Source: Flaveria trinervia
Taxonomy: Eukaryota; Streptophyta; Magnoliopsida; Asterales; Asteraceae
DNA length: 64,000 nt
Assembly (NCBI GenBank): GCA_025506515.1
Contig: CM046452.1
Location: forward strand, 74,001,115-74,065,114
Direction of reading: 5' to 3'
Shown here piece after piece: positions 33,904 to 47,400 of the stretch. Under the pieces are notes generated by a model. It was not told the origin of the DNA. It worked only from the letters and a program-made list of their open reading frames with translations, and did no database searches. The position numbers and the translations under genes were made by a program. Positions within the stretch are counted from its first letter, which is position 1; the number at the start of each line of letters is the position of its first letter.

Positions 33904-36900
33904 CTACTTGTCGGACTGAGTACTGTCATCGTCGGAAATCACATCACTTTTCTTTTTAACGCCGTTGACCTCTAACTGATAAAGAAAATGTGGTTTATCT
34001 AAGGCTTTTGTGTAGAGGTCAACGCGTTGAAAATCCTTATTAATTTTAACGACATCGATTATATTCTTTTCAAAACAATCACGTATAAAGTGATATTTAA
34101 TGCCGATGTGTTTAGTCTTAGGATGTTGGACCGGATTTTTAGTTACGGATATTGGAGCAGAATTATCAAAAAATATAGGAATGTTAGAGAATTTCAAACC
34201 ATAGTCCCGCATTTGCTGTTGAATCCAGATGATTTGAGAACAACAGCTTGCCCCAACAACATATTCAACTTCACAAGTTGACAGTGCAACTGATGTCTGC
34301 TTCTTACACTGCCACGTGACTAATCTTCTCCCAAAGAATTGGCATCCCACTGATGTTGACTTGTAGTTCATTTTGCAACTGCCGTAATCCGAGTCATTTT
34401 ACGCTGTAAGCTCGAAATCGTCATCATGAGGATACCCACAACCTGAGTGTTGGGGTACCCTTCAGATAACAAATATCCTTTTGACTCCAATTAGATGGTT
34501 GACTTTCGGTTTCGTCTGATATCTTGAGCAGAGACACGTTGCGTACATGATGTCAGGTCATGAGGCAGTGAGATACATGAGAGATCCAATCATGCCTCGG
34601 TACATGGTAGCATCTACCAGATCACCATTCTCGTCAGGCGCTATATCATGGTTTGTAGCAAGTGGAGTCCCAGCTACGGAAGCATTCTCCATATCAAACT
34701 GACTGAGAATATCGCCTACATAATTTGTCTGATGTAGAAATATCCCCTGTGGTGTCTGATCCACTTGTAACCCAAGAAGAATTTCATCTCTCCCATGGCA
34801 CTCATCTCAAATTCAACCTTCATTACTGCTTCAAATCCTTACATAAATCTTCGTTCTTGGAACTGAAGATTATGTCATCAACATAGATCTGTACAAGCAG
34901 TAAGTCATCATCCTTCTCTTTGATAAACAATGTATAATCAATCACTCCTCTTCGAAACCCATGTTTCACAAGATGAGTTTAAAGTTTCTCATACAAGGCC
35001 CTGGGGGCCTGATGAAGCCCGTATAGAGCCTTGTCCAGCTTGTAAACTTTGTCCCGATGATACGGATCCTCGAATCCCTCGGTTGACTGACATGCCCTGT
35101 TTCTCGGATTTCACCATGAAGGAATGCACTTTTCACATTGAGCTGATAGACTTTAATCTTCACATACGATGCATAGGCTAGGAAGATAAGGATTGCTTCC
35201 ATTCTTGCCATGGGTGCAAACACTTCGTTGTAATCGATTCCCTCGACTTGTCGAAATCCTTGAACTACAAGCCGAGCCTTGCTTCTGATAATAACCCTTT
35301 GGTCATCCTTCTTGCATTTTAAGACCCATTTAGTGGCAATGACCTTAGCACCTTTAGGTATATCCACCAGAGTCCATACACCTACCTTCTTGAATTGAAG
35401 AAGTTCTTCTTGCATGGCACTCACCCAAGCCTCATCGTTTAAGGCATCACTTACATATTTTGGCTCAAATTAAGACACAAAACATCGATAAGCACTGTCG
35501 TAAAGGTGGCCTTTTTCCATGACTGAGGCATAATCAGTTGAATATAACTGATTTCTTGTCTATACTCCTGATTGTACATCCCCTATGACATTTTCCAGAG
35601 GATGGTAAACATTTAGACGAGATCCAGGAGTGGTGGGTACAACTCCCTCATTATCCAGATTGTGAACCATAGGTGCAGTATCTGAGGCACTGGGAGTATG
35701 GGGTTCTGAAGTGCTGAGGTAGAAACATCTGATGCGTGTGTACTTGTAGTAGTTGTAACTTGTTCCTCTTAATCCACCTAAACATTTTCCACTTCTTCAT
35801 CATCAGAAGAGGAGTCACTTACCTTTAGTGCTCCCCCTGAGTTACTAGAAGACTGGCCTTGGGAGCCGGATGTTGTTGAGTCTAGGGGTGAGTTTAAGAC
35901 CTCATACATCATCTTGGTTGTTAACTCGTCTTCAGAAGTGGAGAGAGGGATGTTGAAGGACTTAAATAATCCATCATAATAGAAAAAGAATGTGGGTCCT
36001 TTTCCAGCTAGGGGATGGTGTATCTCTGAATGTCTACGTTACACCACACTTCTACTTGACCCGTTGAGTTATTGTAAACTCTCTTATTCAGTATGTTGTA
36101 TCCTAGGAAGATTCCTTCTTTAGCCTTCTCGCTGAACTTGCCTTCTTGAGTTTTCTTCAAAAGGGTGGAAGGTGCGCCAAATGGTTTGAGGTACTCTAGA
36201 TTTGGCTTACGTTGTTGAAGTAGCTCATAACATGTCTTACCATGACGTTTTACCTCCAGGACTCGATTTAAAGTGTAACATGCATTAGCAACTGCCTCAT
36301 TCCAAAATTGGATGGGCAGTTTCGAGTTTGCTAGCATTGTCCTTGCTGTCTCTATCAAGCTGCGATTCTTTCTCTCAGCAACTCCGTTCATTTGTGGGGT
36401 GTAGGCAGAAGTGAACTGGTGCACAATTCCCTTTTCTTTGCAAAAAGCCTCCATCCACTGATTCTTGAACTTGGTACTATTGTCTGAGCGTACTTGTCTT
36501 ACCCTCAGCTTGTAGAGAGACTCTAACATAGTTACTAACTCTTTGAATGACTCAGATGTCTCAGATTTAGATTTTAAAACATTACCCAAGAGAATCTTGA
36601 GTAGTCATCTGTAACTACATAACAGTACAAGTCGTCGGCGATGCTCCTTGTACTGACTGGACCAAACAGATCCATGTGAAGAAGCTCAAGAGGCATTCTA
36701 TGGAATGAACTTTCTTTGCCTTATGAGACTTCTTAGTTTGTTTGCCTTTCTTGCAACGACACAAAAATCCAGTAGTTGGAAGTTTTTTACGTTTACTCCT
36801 CGCACTAGATCATTCTGGATCAAGTGGTTCATCTTCCGTGGATTGATGTGTCCCATTCTCCTATGCCAGGAGATCGAATCTTTCTCAGTAGCCTTGCATA

Positions 36901-37306
36901 AAAAGCATTGAACTTGATGATCCGTAGTGGAGGCCTTTGAAAGATCCAAGACATAAAGGTCCTTGAAGCTGACATTAAGACTTGGTCCTCCGGGATCACG
37001 TAGTCCTTTTTTAGAACATAGCATTTCTTGTTGTTGAATACTACTTTAAATCCTTTGTCACAGATTTAGGAGACAGAAAGAAAATATTTTGAAGTTGTTG
37101 AACATAGTTTACCTTGTCAAACTTCACTTTCTGACTCCCAACTTCCCCTTGAGCTGTGATATAACCTCCTTTGTTTCCAAAAAATGAAACATGACCTTCC
37201 TTTTTATTTCTTTGATGTTTGACAGGAGTGCTCGGTTCCCAGTCATGTGCCTAGATGCTATGCTATCTACAATCCAAGAGTTTGTTTCAGCACTCTAGCA
37301 AACACC
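33904..37306 (-). pseudogene. Element C pol: protease, integrase, RT, RNase H, broken
   Basis: Protease site reads WIVDSIASRHMTGN, with the active-site Gly replaced by Ile. Pre-integrase SISWHRRMGHINPRKMNHL (36880); integrase VRSDNSTKFKNQ and NGVAERKNRSLIETARTML (36008-36589); RT EGIDYNEVFAPMARMEAILI (35150-35424); intact IYVDDIIF near 34880; RNase H STSVGCQFFGRRLVTWQCKK and KHIGIKYHFIRDCFEKNIID (33904-34371). Frames change at least at 36600, 35990, 35460, 34960, 34770, 34550 and 34380. It is a different lineage from B and D by protein sequence. Confidence 0.88.
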
Positions 37307-37336
37307 CTACACATTCAATTGAAAACATTAGTTAAG
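37307..37336 (-). promoter_or_regulatory. Candidate 3' splice site at gag-pol junction of C
   Basis: On the minus strand gag ends WVPNLN plus TAA; CTTAACTAATG overlaps the stop and is followed by TTTTCAATTGAATGTGTAG|GG (AG at 37308-37307). Confidence 0.4.
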
Positions 37337-40159
37337 GTTAGGGACCCAAGCGTTAATCGGCTTGGTGTCCCAGAGGCATCACAGATCATAAATTCCACAC
37401 ATTGTCCATTAGAGGGTGAGGGAAGGTCATTTGTCTTCTTGTTCTCATTACCAGACATTGAACTAGACTTTTCTTTCCATAAGCCAGTTTTATGTAAGGC
37501 CTGTTTGTGATACACAGACGATTGGCTTATGGTTTGAGCTTTATGTTCACTAACTGTTCTTCGTGGAGTCATGGAGCTCCTTTTAGAAGAACTGGGTTTA
37601 GGATCATGAAGTTCAACTTTCTTCCTAGGTGTCTGATAGTAAGGACAGTTAGACGCGATGTGTCCATACTTTCCATAGTTATAGCAAGATCTACTTTCGA
37701 CATGCTGGTATGGCTGTTTTTATGGAGAAGTGTGTGACACTCCTGTGACTTTGACTTTGTTGATTTTTAACACTTCTTGTTTAGATGTTTTATCTTGTTT
37801 AACAAAGTTAATTGTTTGAACCTTCTTAACATCTTTACTCTTTTGTTTATCCGGACTTAGACATGATGTACGTGTTTGGTTAACTTGTTTAGTCTTTTTG
37901 GGTTCTGAAGTAGACGTATTTGAACCAGACTTTACCTTAACCTTCTCAATTTTTTTCATCCAGATTAATAATAGGCATTTTACCTTTTGCCTTTAAAGTG
38001 GTCTCCTTCAGTTTCCACCACATGATCTAGACCATAGAGGTAACAATACCTATTGCCTTTAACAATATGGATTACTTATGGAACTTGGATCACTTACAAG
38101 AAGAGTGTACACCACATGATCCTTGATTGGGTTGTTATTAATTGGTTTGCTTTTAGCATTCAAAAAGGTCTCATGTGGTGGTGGTACCACTTTGTAACCC
38201 AAACCCTTCCCGTTGTTATGTTCTCTCACGAAGTGCTGAACTATGTGAGAAGAACTAGTCCAACTGTGCAGTTTTTGTTTTAATGAATTTACTTTGACTT
38301 TCAAAAATGCTTCTTGTTTCTTAGCTTCTTCTAGGGATTTTAGATAGAACTTAATGTCAATAGCTTGGTTAAAAGTCACAACTTCAGTTTTCCTAAGTTG
38401 TTTATTTAACAGTTCTATTTTCTCTTTGTAACTGTGCTCATTTAATTTTAAAATACGATTTGCTTCAGTGCATAGTTGCAAGTCCTTTACTAGGCTATCA
38501 TTGTGATCTAATAACCTAGAAAATTTCAAATCTATGCTTTCCCTAAATTTATTACAATCAGAACAAACATGATTATTGAAAAGTTGGTTAGTGGAACTTA
38601 CCTGAGAAGGTTTTGTTGAATCAACCATCATCACAGAGTCTGACTTTTCTGGTGCAGGTGATTTTGAACATGTTGAACTTTGGCCTTTATCATTTAGGTG
38701 ATTTATCACATTTGTAGTTTCTTCATTATTTGACATCGCGAGTTCAACTGCTATATCTCCTTCGCTTGCAGAATTGTCATCCAAATCCTCAACGCATGCA
38801 ATGTTGGATTCTCCTGGAGAAACAAACCGAAAGCTCCAATCTTGCCCTTTGTCATCGTGAGCCATCAAGGCTTTAGGATCCTTGCTTGACGATTAAAGGA
38901 TGAGAATGGATTACCATTTCCTGTCTTCCTGGGCTTCACACACTCACGCTTGAAATGTCCCTTCTCTCCATAGTTAAAACAGGTCACTTTGGTTTTGTCA
39001 AAACCAAAGGTTGTATCCTTTATGGCAATTAAGTTCTGTCCGGTCTTTTTAACAAACTTCCTAGCTCTCCGGACAGCACTCGCCAATGCCCACATGATAT
39101 CCATCCTCTCTAGCTCAGTCTCATCTACTTGTTCGTAGTCTTCATCTACCAGATGGCAGTTTCCAATCTTCCCCATGACTAGACTGTCATAGGAATGAAC
39201 GACAGCTGCTAGGAGATCCATATGCTCCTTTGCTACCTCTATGGTCACATTACCGAGATTCTCGATCTTCAATCTGGTAGCATTGGCTTCAGGTGCTATG
39301 TGTTGGGTGCACGATGACCCTGACGTGTCTGATCCTAAAGTAGTATCTTGAGATGGAGCGGCTGAACCAGATATGAACGCAGTTTGAAGTGGTGCTCCAG
39401 ACGTTTTTGCTTGAGGAGTGGAGTTGTAAAGTGACGAGTTCTGATCATATGATGTATTTTGAGACCTGTACTTCACCTCAACTTTTCATCTCTCAGCTTC
39501 AGAATGAAATCGTTGATATCCAACTTCGCTAGCATATCATTCTGCCTGAGGTTTGACACAAAGGAGACCCACTTTTCTGGCAATCCATCTGCAAAATTCG
39601 ATACCTTGTCTTACATGGATGTAACAACTCTATGTGTGTGCAGCTCACTCATCAAGTGGTAGAAACGGTCGATAACGTCATCCAAGCTCTCTTTTCCCAT
39701 TGACGAGAAGTTATCAAAATCCCTTTTCAATGCTTTAGCCTTTAGAGCTTTTAATAAGGCATTCCCTTCATACCGGTTTTCCAGAGCATCCCATAGCTTC
39801 TTTGCTTGCTTGTTCTCAGAGAACTGATGGAATATATCCTTAGAAATGGACTGAGTTAACAGAGCGTACACCTTCTTCTCTGCATTGCACTTAACCTTTT
39901 GTCCATCAGTCATCCCTCCTAAGGTAAGTTTAACTCCATCTGTACCGACCGGCATGCTATACCCTGTCTCTATTAATTCCCACAGATTTGGATCTACATC
40001 ATTTAGGTAGATCTCGAACCTTTGCTTCCATTGTGGGTAGTCATCTAACGTTATGAGCTTAGGGGGCTTATTGTGATTCCCCACTTCATTTTCCAGAAGC
40101 AATAGATTCTGGATCTGTGAATCTCTACCTGCGGTGAATGCTGAATACTGATCTTCCAT
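37328..40159 (-). pseudogene. Element C gag with two altered knuckles, broken
   Basis: Starts MEDQYSAFTAGRDSQIQNLL at 40159, an N-terminus unlike B and D. UBN2-like gag region with LITLDDYPQWKQRFEIYL and KLWDALENRYEGNALLKALK (40159-39611), then VDETELERMDIMWALASAVR. First knuckle reads CFNYGEKGHFKREC (38940-38981) and the second CYNYGKYGHIASNC (37645-37686); in both the second Cys is Tyr. Between them is a coiled coil (38868-38059). Breaks at about 39600, 38870, 38060, 37970 and 37720. Role as in A gag. Confidence 0.82.
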
Positions 40160-40194
40160 TGCTATTTACTTTAGAATTTAGAACAAACTGTTGT

Positions 40195-40435
40195 ACTTGT
40201 GCGAATGAAAGAGTGCGATTGAGCTATTCGTGCAATTGACCAATGCGGATGGTACAATCATGCGACTGAACTAATGAAGAAGGTTCAATCGGGCGATTGG
40301 ACAGGTGCGGCTGAACAATGCGAACAAAGATCTTCAGTCGTACGAATGGATGGACGACTGAGCCAATCGTGCGTATGAGTGGTGCGAATGGGTTCAGTCG
40401 TGCGATTGAGTCAATCGGGCGACTAGAGCTGCTGG
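40195..40435. repeat. Palindromic CAGTCG/CGACTG word array in C leader
   Basis: About ten units of GTGCGACTGA/TCAGTCGTGCGATTGA type between the gag start and the primer site. Confidence 0.75.
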
Positions 40436-40637
40436 TTTTTAAAAATTTGAGGGTTTTAGGTACTTTGACACAAAAACACGAATTTTAACTAGCCCCAATT
40501 GCCATAAGCCGGAAAAACGTTAACTTTCTGACCTGGAGACGTTGAAAACACTGTTTGACACAAAAACATTACGTTTTTGAGTGAAAACGTGATTTTTATA
40601 TCAAAATCGATTGAATCACATGCAAATCAAGAGCCAA

Positions 40638-40650
40638 GGCTCTGATACCA
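40638..40650 (-). promoter_or_regulatory. C primer-binding site
   Basis: TGGTATCAGAGCC on the minus strand, two bases inside the 5' LTR. Confidence 0.88.
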
Positions 40651-40652
40651 CT

Positions 40653-41376
40653 TGTTATGACCATTTTCGGTACGAAGTACTAACTGATTAACATGTGTAC
40701 CAAACCAAATAGTGTGGAATCCTATTTGATTGGCGATCCAATAAGTAAGAACACGAGTAAAATCAATCCAAGAATAAAACTAAACATTAAGAATGATAGT
40801 AGGATGATTTACTGCGATATATGAACTTGGAACAGGTGTTCTAGGGTCTCTGGATGGCTAGGGAATGATTTAGTGTGTAGGGATTCGAATTGTTACATTT
40901 TTCCACGAATTAAGTGGTATTTATAGGTTAGGGTTTCCATTCATGCGACTGAGCCATTCGCATGGTTCAGTCGTGCGATTGAAGCAAGCGGTTGATCCAT
41001 CCGCACAACTGAAGATTCAGTCGTGCGACTGTGTCAATCTCATGTTACAGTCGTGCGACTGATCCAGTCTCCTGGTTTAGTCGTGCGACTGGTTCATTAG
41101 CATGAAGTATTCATGCGTATGGTCCATTCGCATGAGAACTTCACACGATTAAGTTTAAGCACGTTTGTCAATCATTATTGACTAAGAGCTATGTAAACAA
41201 CCACAAACCTATATAGTTTGTTCAATATGCGTTAACACACAATAATCAATGAAATTTTAAATATTATAAGCATAAACCACAAATTGTATTTCATTCATAC
41301 TCATTCTGTTACATATATGTAAGACATGAAAGACATTTTACATTAAGCTCATAAACTAGGTACATATGTATCTACA
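40653..41376 (-). repeat. C 5' LTR (right copy)
   Basis: 724 bp, TGTTATG...CTACA. Positions 40945-41135 are dense in CAGTCGTGCGACTG and ATTCGCATGA words. It keeps about 110 bp (40850-40980) missing from the left copy, including TTTATAGG (about 40919), a TATA-like site if read on the plus strand only. Confidence 0.9.
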
Positions 41377-41381
41377 AAAAT

Positions 41382-41609
41382 TATAACCAATAGGTTACTT
41401 GATTGCTTTGCATATCCTTTTTTACGATTAAAACCTCTATTTATTTCTCCAAGTTGTTGGTTGCTTGCTTCTTCCTACTTTTACTTTTCTTCGAGGTATG
41501 TAGATTAGTAGATGTGGTAGGTTGCCTCCTTGTTTCATCGATGAACTCTTTTAATTAAATTTACAAGTAGCTTGTCTGCTTCATCCTTTTCAATGTATTC
41601 CACCATAAC
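41382..41609. other. F internal segment between C and D
   Basis: Non-coding remnant of F, continuing from 2234 and resuming at about 57821. No frame seen. Confidence 0.6.
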
Positions 41610-41811
41610 ACCTTTGTTGGATCAAGAAGGCTGGGGCAATTAAAACCAAACACTTAGAGTATTTTGAATACAACTAATAAAGTTCTTCCGAAGACAAGTT
41701 CAGCACTTCCGAAGGTATATGCTGAACTTCCGATGCAAAGCTCAAAGGAACTTCCGAAGATAAGCTTCAGCTTCTGAAGACCAAGTCTCTGCTCTTCCGA
41801 GAGTTCAACAC

Positions 41812-44492
41812 TGTCACACCCCAACCTTGACGGTGGAATCGTCGAGATGTGAGGGTTAAGATTGTTCACAACCACATAACACTATCTTTAAATGAAAATA
41901 TTATTATCATAAGTTTCAAAAGTGCAAGTCATAATCATAAGTCTCAACATGAATTAAACAAAACATAAGACAAAATAATCCCAAGCATTTTATTCTTTAA
42001 TCTAGGTCCAAATCCTAGATTTGTGCAAACTTCAAAAGATAACTTCAAGCTTGGGCATTTCATGAAACCTGTTAAAGATAAAGGTCAACTATGAAAGTTG
42101 GTGAGTTTCCAAGGGTTTAGTATATATAATATATCAAAAGGTTACAAGTTGTAATTCATATCAAAGGTTATGAGTTGTGCAAGTTTATAGAACACATATA
42201 GCTACAATTAAACCTCAACTAAGATTAAGATTAAAAGTTTATAATGATTGGCTAAGTGTACTTGGTTCTAATAATGAACAAGTCATACGTCATTAGGAGC
42301 CGGTAATACATCGGCTTTAGCACCAAATAGGCTTGTCAAGCCCATACATCTATAACGTCGCCAGACCAACAATAGTTAATGATTGTTAACAAAATATGTA
42401 TCTCATATAAGACTTACAATAACACAAATAACCATGACAAAAATACAAATATGAATTGCAAGTGTATTATAAGGATAAAACATTTACAAGTGTAAGTTAA
42501 TAAGTGTAACATGTTTCACCCCAAAACGGTGTGAAATAATATAAAAAAGGGCAAGGAAACTCACATGGCAAATAAGTATAAGAATGGTGATTATTAAGAA
42601 ATAATAATAAACATTCCAACGCAATCCTTCATAAGGTACCTAGGAATATATATTTACAAGAAATAATAATAATAATTGTTCTTGGATCCAATTGAACGCC
42701 GATCCGATTCAATTAACGGTTAGGTTCATAGGGCTTTTGTTCCCCATGTTAAAATGAGCTCAGTCATGTGCTTAATTACCCGAACTGAAGACGGATTGAT
42801 GATGAACAATCGAAGAACAGTTGTGGCTATTAAGACTGGTTCAAGTTGCAAACGATAACAATAATCAAATCCGTGTCACAGAAAGCTTCCAAGGATCTTG
42901 GTGAGCAAAATACCCTCTATCAATTTAAGGTCTTGAAGTCCGGAGAGTGGTGTTCGAGTATAGAGCAGGTCGCGATGAAGGGTGATGATGGAATTCGATG
43001 GTTAACTTTGTTTCAAGTGGAATTGAGTGTGGTATACGATTAGAGGTTGATAGATGATTAATTTGGTTCGGTTAATTAGGTTATTACTAGAGTTTAGTGT
43101 TTCGAAGGGCTATGAGTTTTAGATTATTTCGGTTATTACTAGAGTTTAATGTTTCGAAGGGCTATGGGTTGTAACGGTTAGAATGGTTTTGGGGGTTACA
43201 ATTTGGAGTATTTTGGCTGTTCTAGAGTCAATGGACTTCGGCCGGAAGGTGGCCGGAGTCTTGGCTAGAAATCAGCCTGAAAAGGATTTCAGTTTTGGTT
43301 ATTTACACAATTGGTCCCTTGGTTTACAACTTAACATTTTATGCTTAAAACTTCCTTTAAAGTTTCAAAATTGGAAAGATAACCCCTCTAACTTTATTAA
43401 TTTAAGTTTTAACATCTTTAAGTTTCATATTTTTTTTACAACTTTTTATTATTAGTAACAATATTATTATTATTATCATTATTATTATTATCTTAGTTAC
43501 TATCACTATTATTATAACTTTTATTGTTACTATTACTATTACTACTATTATTATTATTATTATCATATTTATTATTATTGTACATTCTAATATTTAAATT
43601 TTTAACTTTCATACATTGACAACCAAGAATTTAGCATAAAATAATCATAAGTTTCAAGATTGACAAGAATAGTCCTTACAAGAATAATCGACGTTAACTT
43701 TATAATTTAACAAAAATACAAGATGTTACACTCTCCCCAACTTATAAGAATTTCATCCCGACGAGTCATTACACTTTGTTGAGAAACCCGTTGAGATTAT
43801 GGATCGCGTTATGAAGAATACTAGAACCACAACTACCTCAATCGTCAAGGTTCGCAGGGAATAAGCGTGGAACTGAGTTTACTTGGGAACGTGAGGAGCA
43901 CATGAAGAAGAAGTACCCGTATTTGTTCGTATAGTTTCATTCTTAATTTTGGGACGAAATTCTTATAAGTTGGGGAGACTGTAACATCTTGTATTTTTGT
44001 TAAATTAAAAAGTTAACGTCGTTCATTCTTGTAATAACTATTCTTGTCAATCTTGAAACTTATGGTTATTTTATGTTAAATTCTTGGTTGTCATTAAATT
44101 TAATGTATGAAAGTTAAATATTTTAAATATTAAAATATACAATAATAATAAATATGATAATAATAATAATAATAGTAACAATAAAAGTTAAAATAATTGT
44201 GATAATAACTAAGATATTAATAATAATGATAATACTAATAATAAAGTTACTAATAATAATAATTTGTAAAAATTATGAAACTTAAAGATGTTAAAACTTA
44301 AATTAATTAAGTTAGAGGGGTTATCTTGCCAATTTTGAAACTTTAAAAGGAAGTTTTAAGCATAAAATGTTAAGTTGTAAACCAAAGGTACCAATTGTGT
44401 AAATAAGCAAAAGTTTCAACATTGACAAGAATTGTCCTTACAAGAATAAACGACATTAAAATTTTAATTTAACAAAAATACAAGATGTTACA
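41812..44492 (-). mobile_element. Element E: rearranged Ty3/gypsy LTR with inverted partial copy
   Basis: 2,681 bp bounded by TGTCACACCCC and GATGTTACA with a perfect AACAC duplication (41807-41811 and 44493-44497). A full minus-strand LTR of about 1.9 kb occupies 41812-43731. It is followed by 248 bp of gypsy 3' internal sequence, then an inverted copy of the first about 420 bp of the LTR (43980-44400), then again about 90 bp of LTR start in minus orientation. Arms 43310-43731 and 43980-44400 form a large inverted repeat. AT-rich (AAT)n stretches lie in both arms. Confidence 0.75.
43732..43979 (+). pseudogene. Ty3/gypsy pol C-terminal remnant and two head-to-head purine tracts
   Basis: Plus-strand traces of the gypsy pol end: VKV, then TEFTWERE with MKKKYPYLFV at about 43860-43935. 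This is followed by AAGTTGGGGAGAC before TGTAACATC (LTR start, 43980). On the minus strand TAAGTTGGGGAGAG precedes TGTAACATC at 43731. Two 3' ends thus face each other. Confidence 0.65.
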
Positions 44493-45145
44493 AACACTTA
44501 AAAGAAATGAAGACTACAATTTCCGAAGAATGAAGTCCAAAAGGAAGCCTTAGAAGAAGTAGTCACTTCCAAAGTATTAGTCAAGTTCTTCCGAAGCTAG
44601 TTATACTTCAGAAGTAACTACTATGAACCAGTGGACATAAGTATGATGTCCCTGACACTCCACTGAAAATCTCTGAGATACTACATGGCGTTTTTCCAAA
44701 AGGCCATGTAGTTGACCATACTATAATCCACTGTTCACACTTTATCAGTTAGTACAGTTGCCAAGTTTAGTTGGTGACAAAATGTAAGTTATGGATATGT
44801 CATGATTACCATATCTTAGATAAGACATTATCTAAGATACCTTAACTATAGCTTTGTAGTATTTACTTTAGTTATAGGATTCCAGCTAGTATCAAAGTAT
44901 ATTCGGTTGTAGGTAGTAGTATATATAGTTTCTCATTGTAACTCTTATAGTAAGCTTGCACGAGTCTTGTAATACTTTGAGTTGAGAAGTAATATATACA
45001 AGTATATTGAAAATCATTCTCTTGTGTTTTTCTTTGTGTTACTTATTATATTATAATCAACTCTTAGAAGAACTCTCTTTCTTAAGTGTTTATTAGTAAG
45101 TTTGAGAGAAATACTTGTGTTGAATATAAAAACCAATCCTACAAT

Positions 45146-45157
45146 TGGTATCAGAGC
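45146..45157 (+). promoter_or_regulatory. D primer-binding site
   Basis: TGGTATCAGAGC, two bases after the LTR end at 45143. Confidence 0.9.
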
Positions 45158-47400
45158 TTCTTAGGCTCTTAATTGTGTGATCAAACCATCCTAATCAACC
45201 TCTTGTTCACTCATTCTCTCACTACACTCAAACATGGCCCTTAAACAGAAATTCGAATATAAAATGAGGACGATGACTAAACACCCATCATCAGCTGACG
45301 CATAGAAGGGTTCATTAGATATCAAGACAACTGCATGTGGAAATCTATTTCCAATGGTCCCTACAAGGCAAAGGTGGCTTCACCTGTTGGAGGTGGTGTC
45401 ATGATAAAGAAGGCAGTAGAAGACTACTTAGAAGAAGACCTCAAGCGAATAGACATTGATGAAAAGGCGATGACTGTTCTGATGACTGCAATTGCCAACT
45501 CCATTATGGTGGGGTTTGAGAATTGTCGGGCAGCTAAAGAACTGTTTGATGCTTTAACCCACATGTACTCTAACTCCAACGACTCAAAGAAAGATTCACT
45601 GAAGCAACAATTTAAGAACTTTACTCAGATTGCTGGAGAGACCTTTCACCAACAATACTTTAGAATCTCTTCCCTTCAGTCTGTGGGAATAGCTCTTGAA
45701 TTGTAAGACCTCTCAAGGAAATTCATGAGTGCACTCCCCAATGAGTGGACGTTCTACTGTGTCTCCATCAAGAGGACAGAGAATCTAAAAACCCTTACCA
45801 TGACTGAGCTATACGACATTCTAGATTGATATCGTGTAGAGATGGAGAACAAGAGTGGCCATCAAGGAAGCAGACCTTCAAGCCTTCCTGCTAGCAAAGC
45901 ACTCATGGTTGCTGAAATCTCAAGTCCCCCTCAACCTTAGCATTACCTGTCATATCCCCTACAGCCATCCAACTTTTCTGGGCCTTACATCACATTCCCT
46001 GAGACTCCAAAGTCTCAACAGGCTCAGCTCAGTCCCTTTCAGGATAGTCGTGCTTTTGTCTCAGGAAGTGGACACTCAAATGATTTTGAGTTCTGTTTTG
46101 AAGATCTGGAGTGTTACAGCCCAGATGACCTAGAATACATAGACATAGTCCAACAAATGGCTCTATTAACCTACAGGGCAAAGAAGTTCTTCAAAAGAAC
46201 TGGAAGGTAGTTCCCTCAAAACCCAACTAGCAGCAAGTTTAGGTTTGACAAAGCAAAGGACAAATGTTACAACTGTAACCAGTTGGGACATTTTGCAAGG
46301 GAATGCAAAGCTCCCTAATCAAACCCGGGATCTACTCAAGCCTCCTCACATCCTTCAACACCTAAAGCTGATGGAAAATCAACTGAAACTACTGTTGTGG
46401 CACAAGAAGTTGATTGGAGCTTTATGGTAGAAGATGTCATCCCTACTCAAGCACTCATGGCTGGAACAGACAACTCCAAGGTATATGATCATCTCTATAC
46501 TCCAACCTATATTGCTAAGGTTAAAATGTACTCGGACTATAACATAGAAATTAAATCCGATATTGAGTCCTTGAATATCTTAAAAGATGATTTTAAAAAA
46601 GATGAATATGACTATCAAAACAAAATTGAGGAGTTAGAGAAAACATATCTTCTTTAAAACATAAGCACACTAACTACAGGACTCAAATCAAGGATTTAAT
46701 ATCCAAGTTAACTGAGGCTCAAGCCAATCTAGTAATAGCTAAGGCTCAAGCAAGGAGCCATGCTATTTCTAAGCAAAACTTTCAAACCATTCTTGCATCA
46801 TCCTCCCACTTAAAATTTTGTTATCAAAACAAGGTGTGTTAGGGACAAATAAGATTGCTCCACCACACTCTTATGAGTCTATTAGACAACCAAGGTGTGA
46901 TACTGAAGATGTAAGGCCCCATTCTTGGGATGCTTACAAATGGCCAATCATCGCACATAAAACATATAATTTACATTAACTTGATAAAAACATTGCAGCG
47001 GAAACACTAAAAACAACATTTTCATTAAAAATGCTTTTGCAAAATAATACAACATTCGTTACACAATTTCATTTGTTTGCATTACAATACAAAAACACTA
47101 AACAAAAGAATGCCATCCAAAAATGCCAAGTAGCTGTCCCGTGCCATCCTCAGCAACTTAACCTGCCAACTAAAAATGCATAAAAAGACAGCGTTACTCA
47201 GTGAGTTCTAGTTTTAAAATAAAACATACTTTATCTTTCGTTTAAAACCGTTCTTTACTATCATATGTGATCATGCACTATACGTACACATAGATAATAT
47301 CATTATTATCTTCATCGTTCATTCATTCACTTTCATTCATACATTCACCATTACTTCTTTTCATTCCATCCAAAACCATGAAGTTTACCCCAAGGTTATG

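Larger units (their letters stand above)
2240..41376 (-). mobile_element. Element C: Ty1/copia (Sirevirus-like) with accessory ORF, interrupted by B and A
   Basis: LTRs at 2240-2853 and 40653-41376, target duplication AAAAT perfect (2235-2239 and 41377-41381). On the minus strand the order is 5' LTR, primer site, leader with CAGTCG words, gag (40159 to 37328), pol (37306 to 33904), spacer, accessory ORF (6264 to 2879), purine tract, 3' LTR. Element B is inserted in the pol-accessory spacer (7849-32893). All reading frames are broken. Without B the element is about 14.1 kb. The left LTR lacks about 110 bp that the right LTR keeps around 40850-40980. Confidence 0.92.
41615..45143 (+). repeat. 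D 5' LTR, split by element E
   Basis: Segments 41615-41811 and 44498-45143 together match 56976-57815. The start TGTTGGATCAAGAAGGCT matches B. Several ACTTCCGAAG words lie on both sides of E. Confidence 0.9.
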
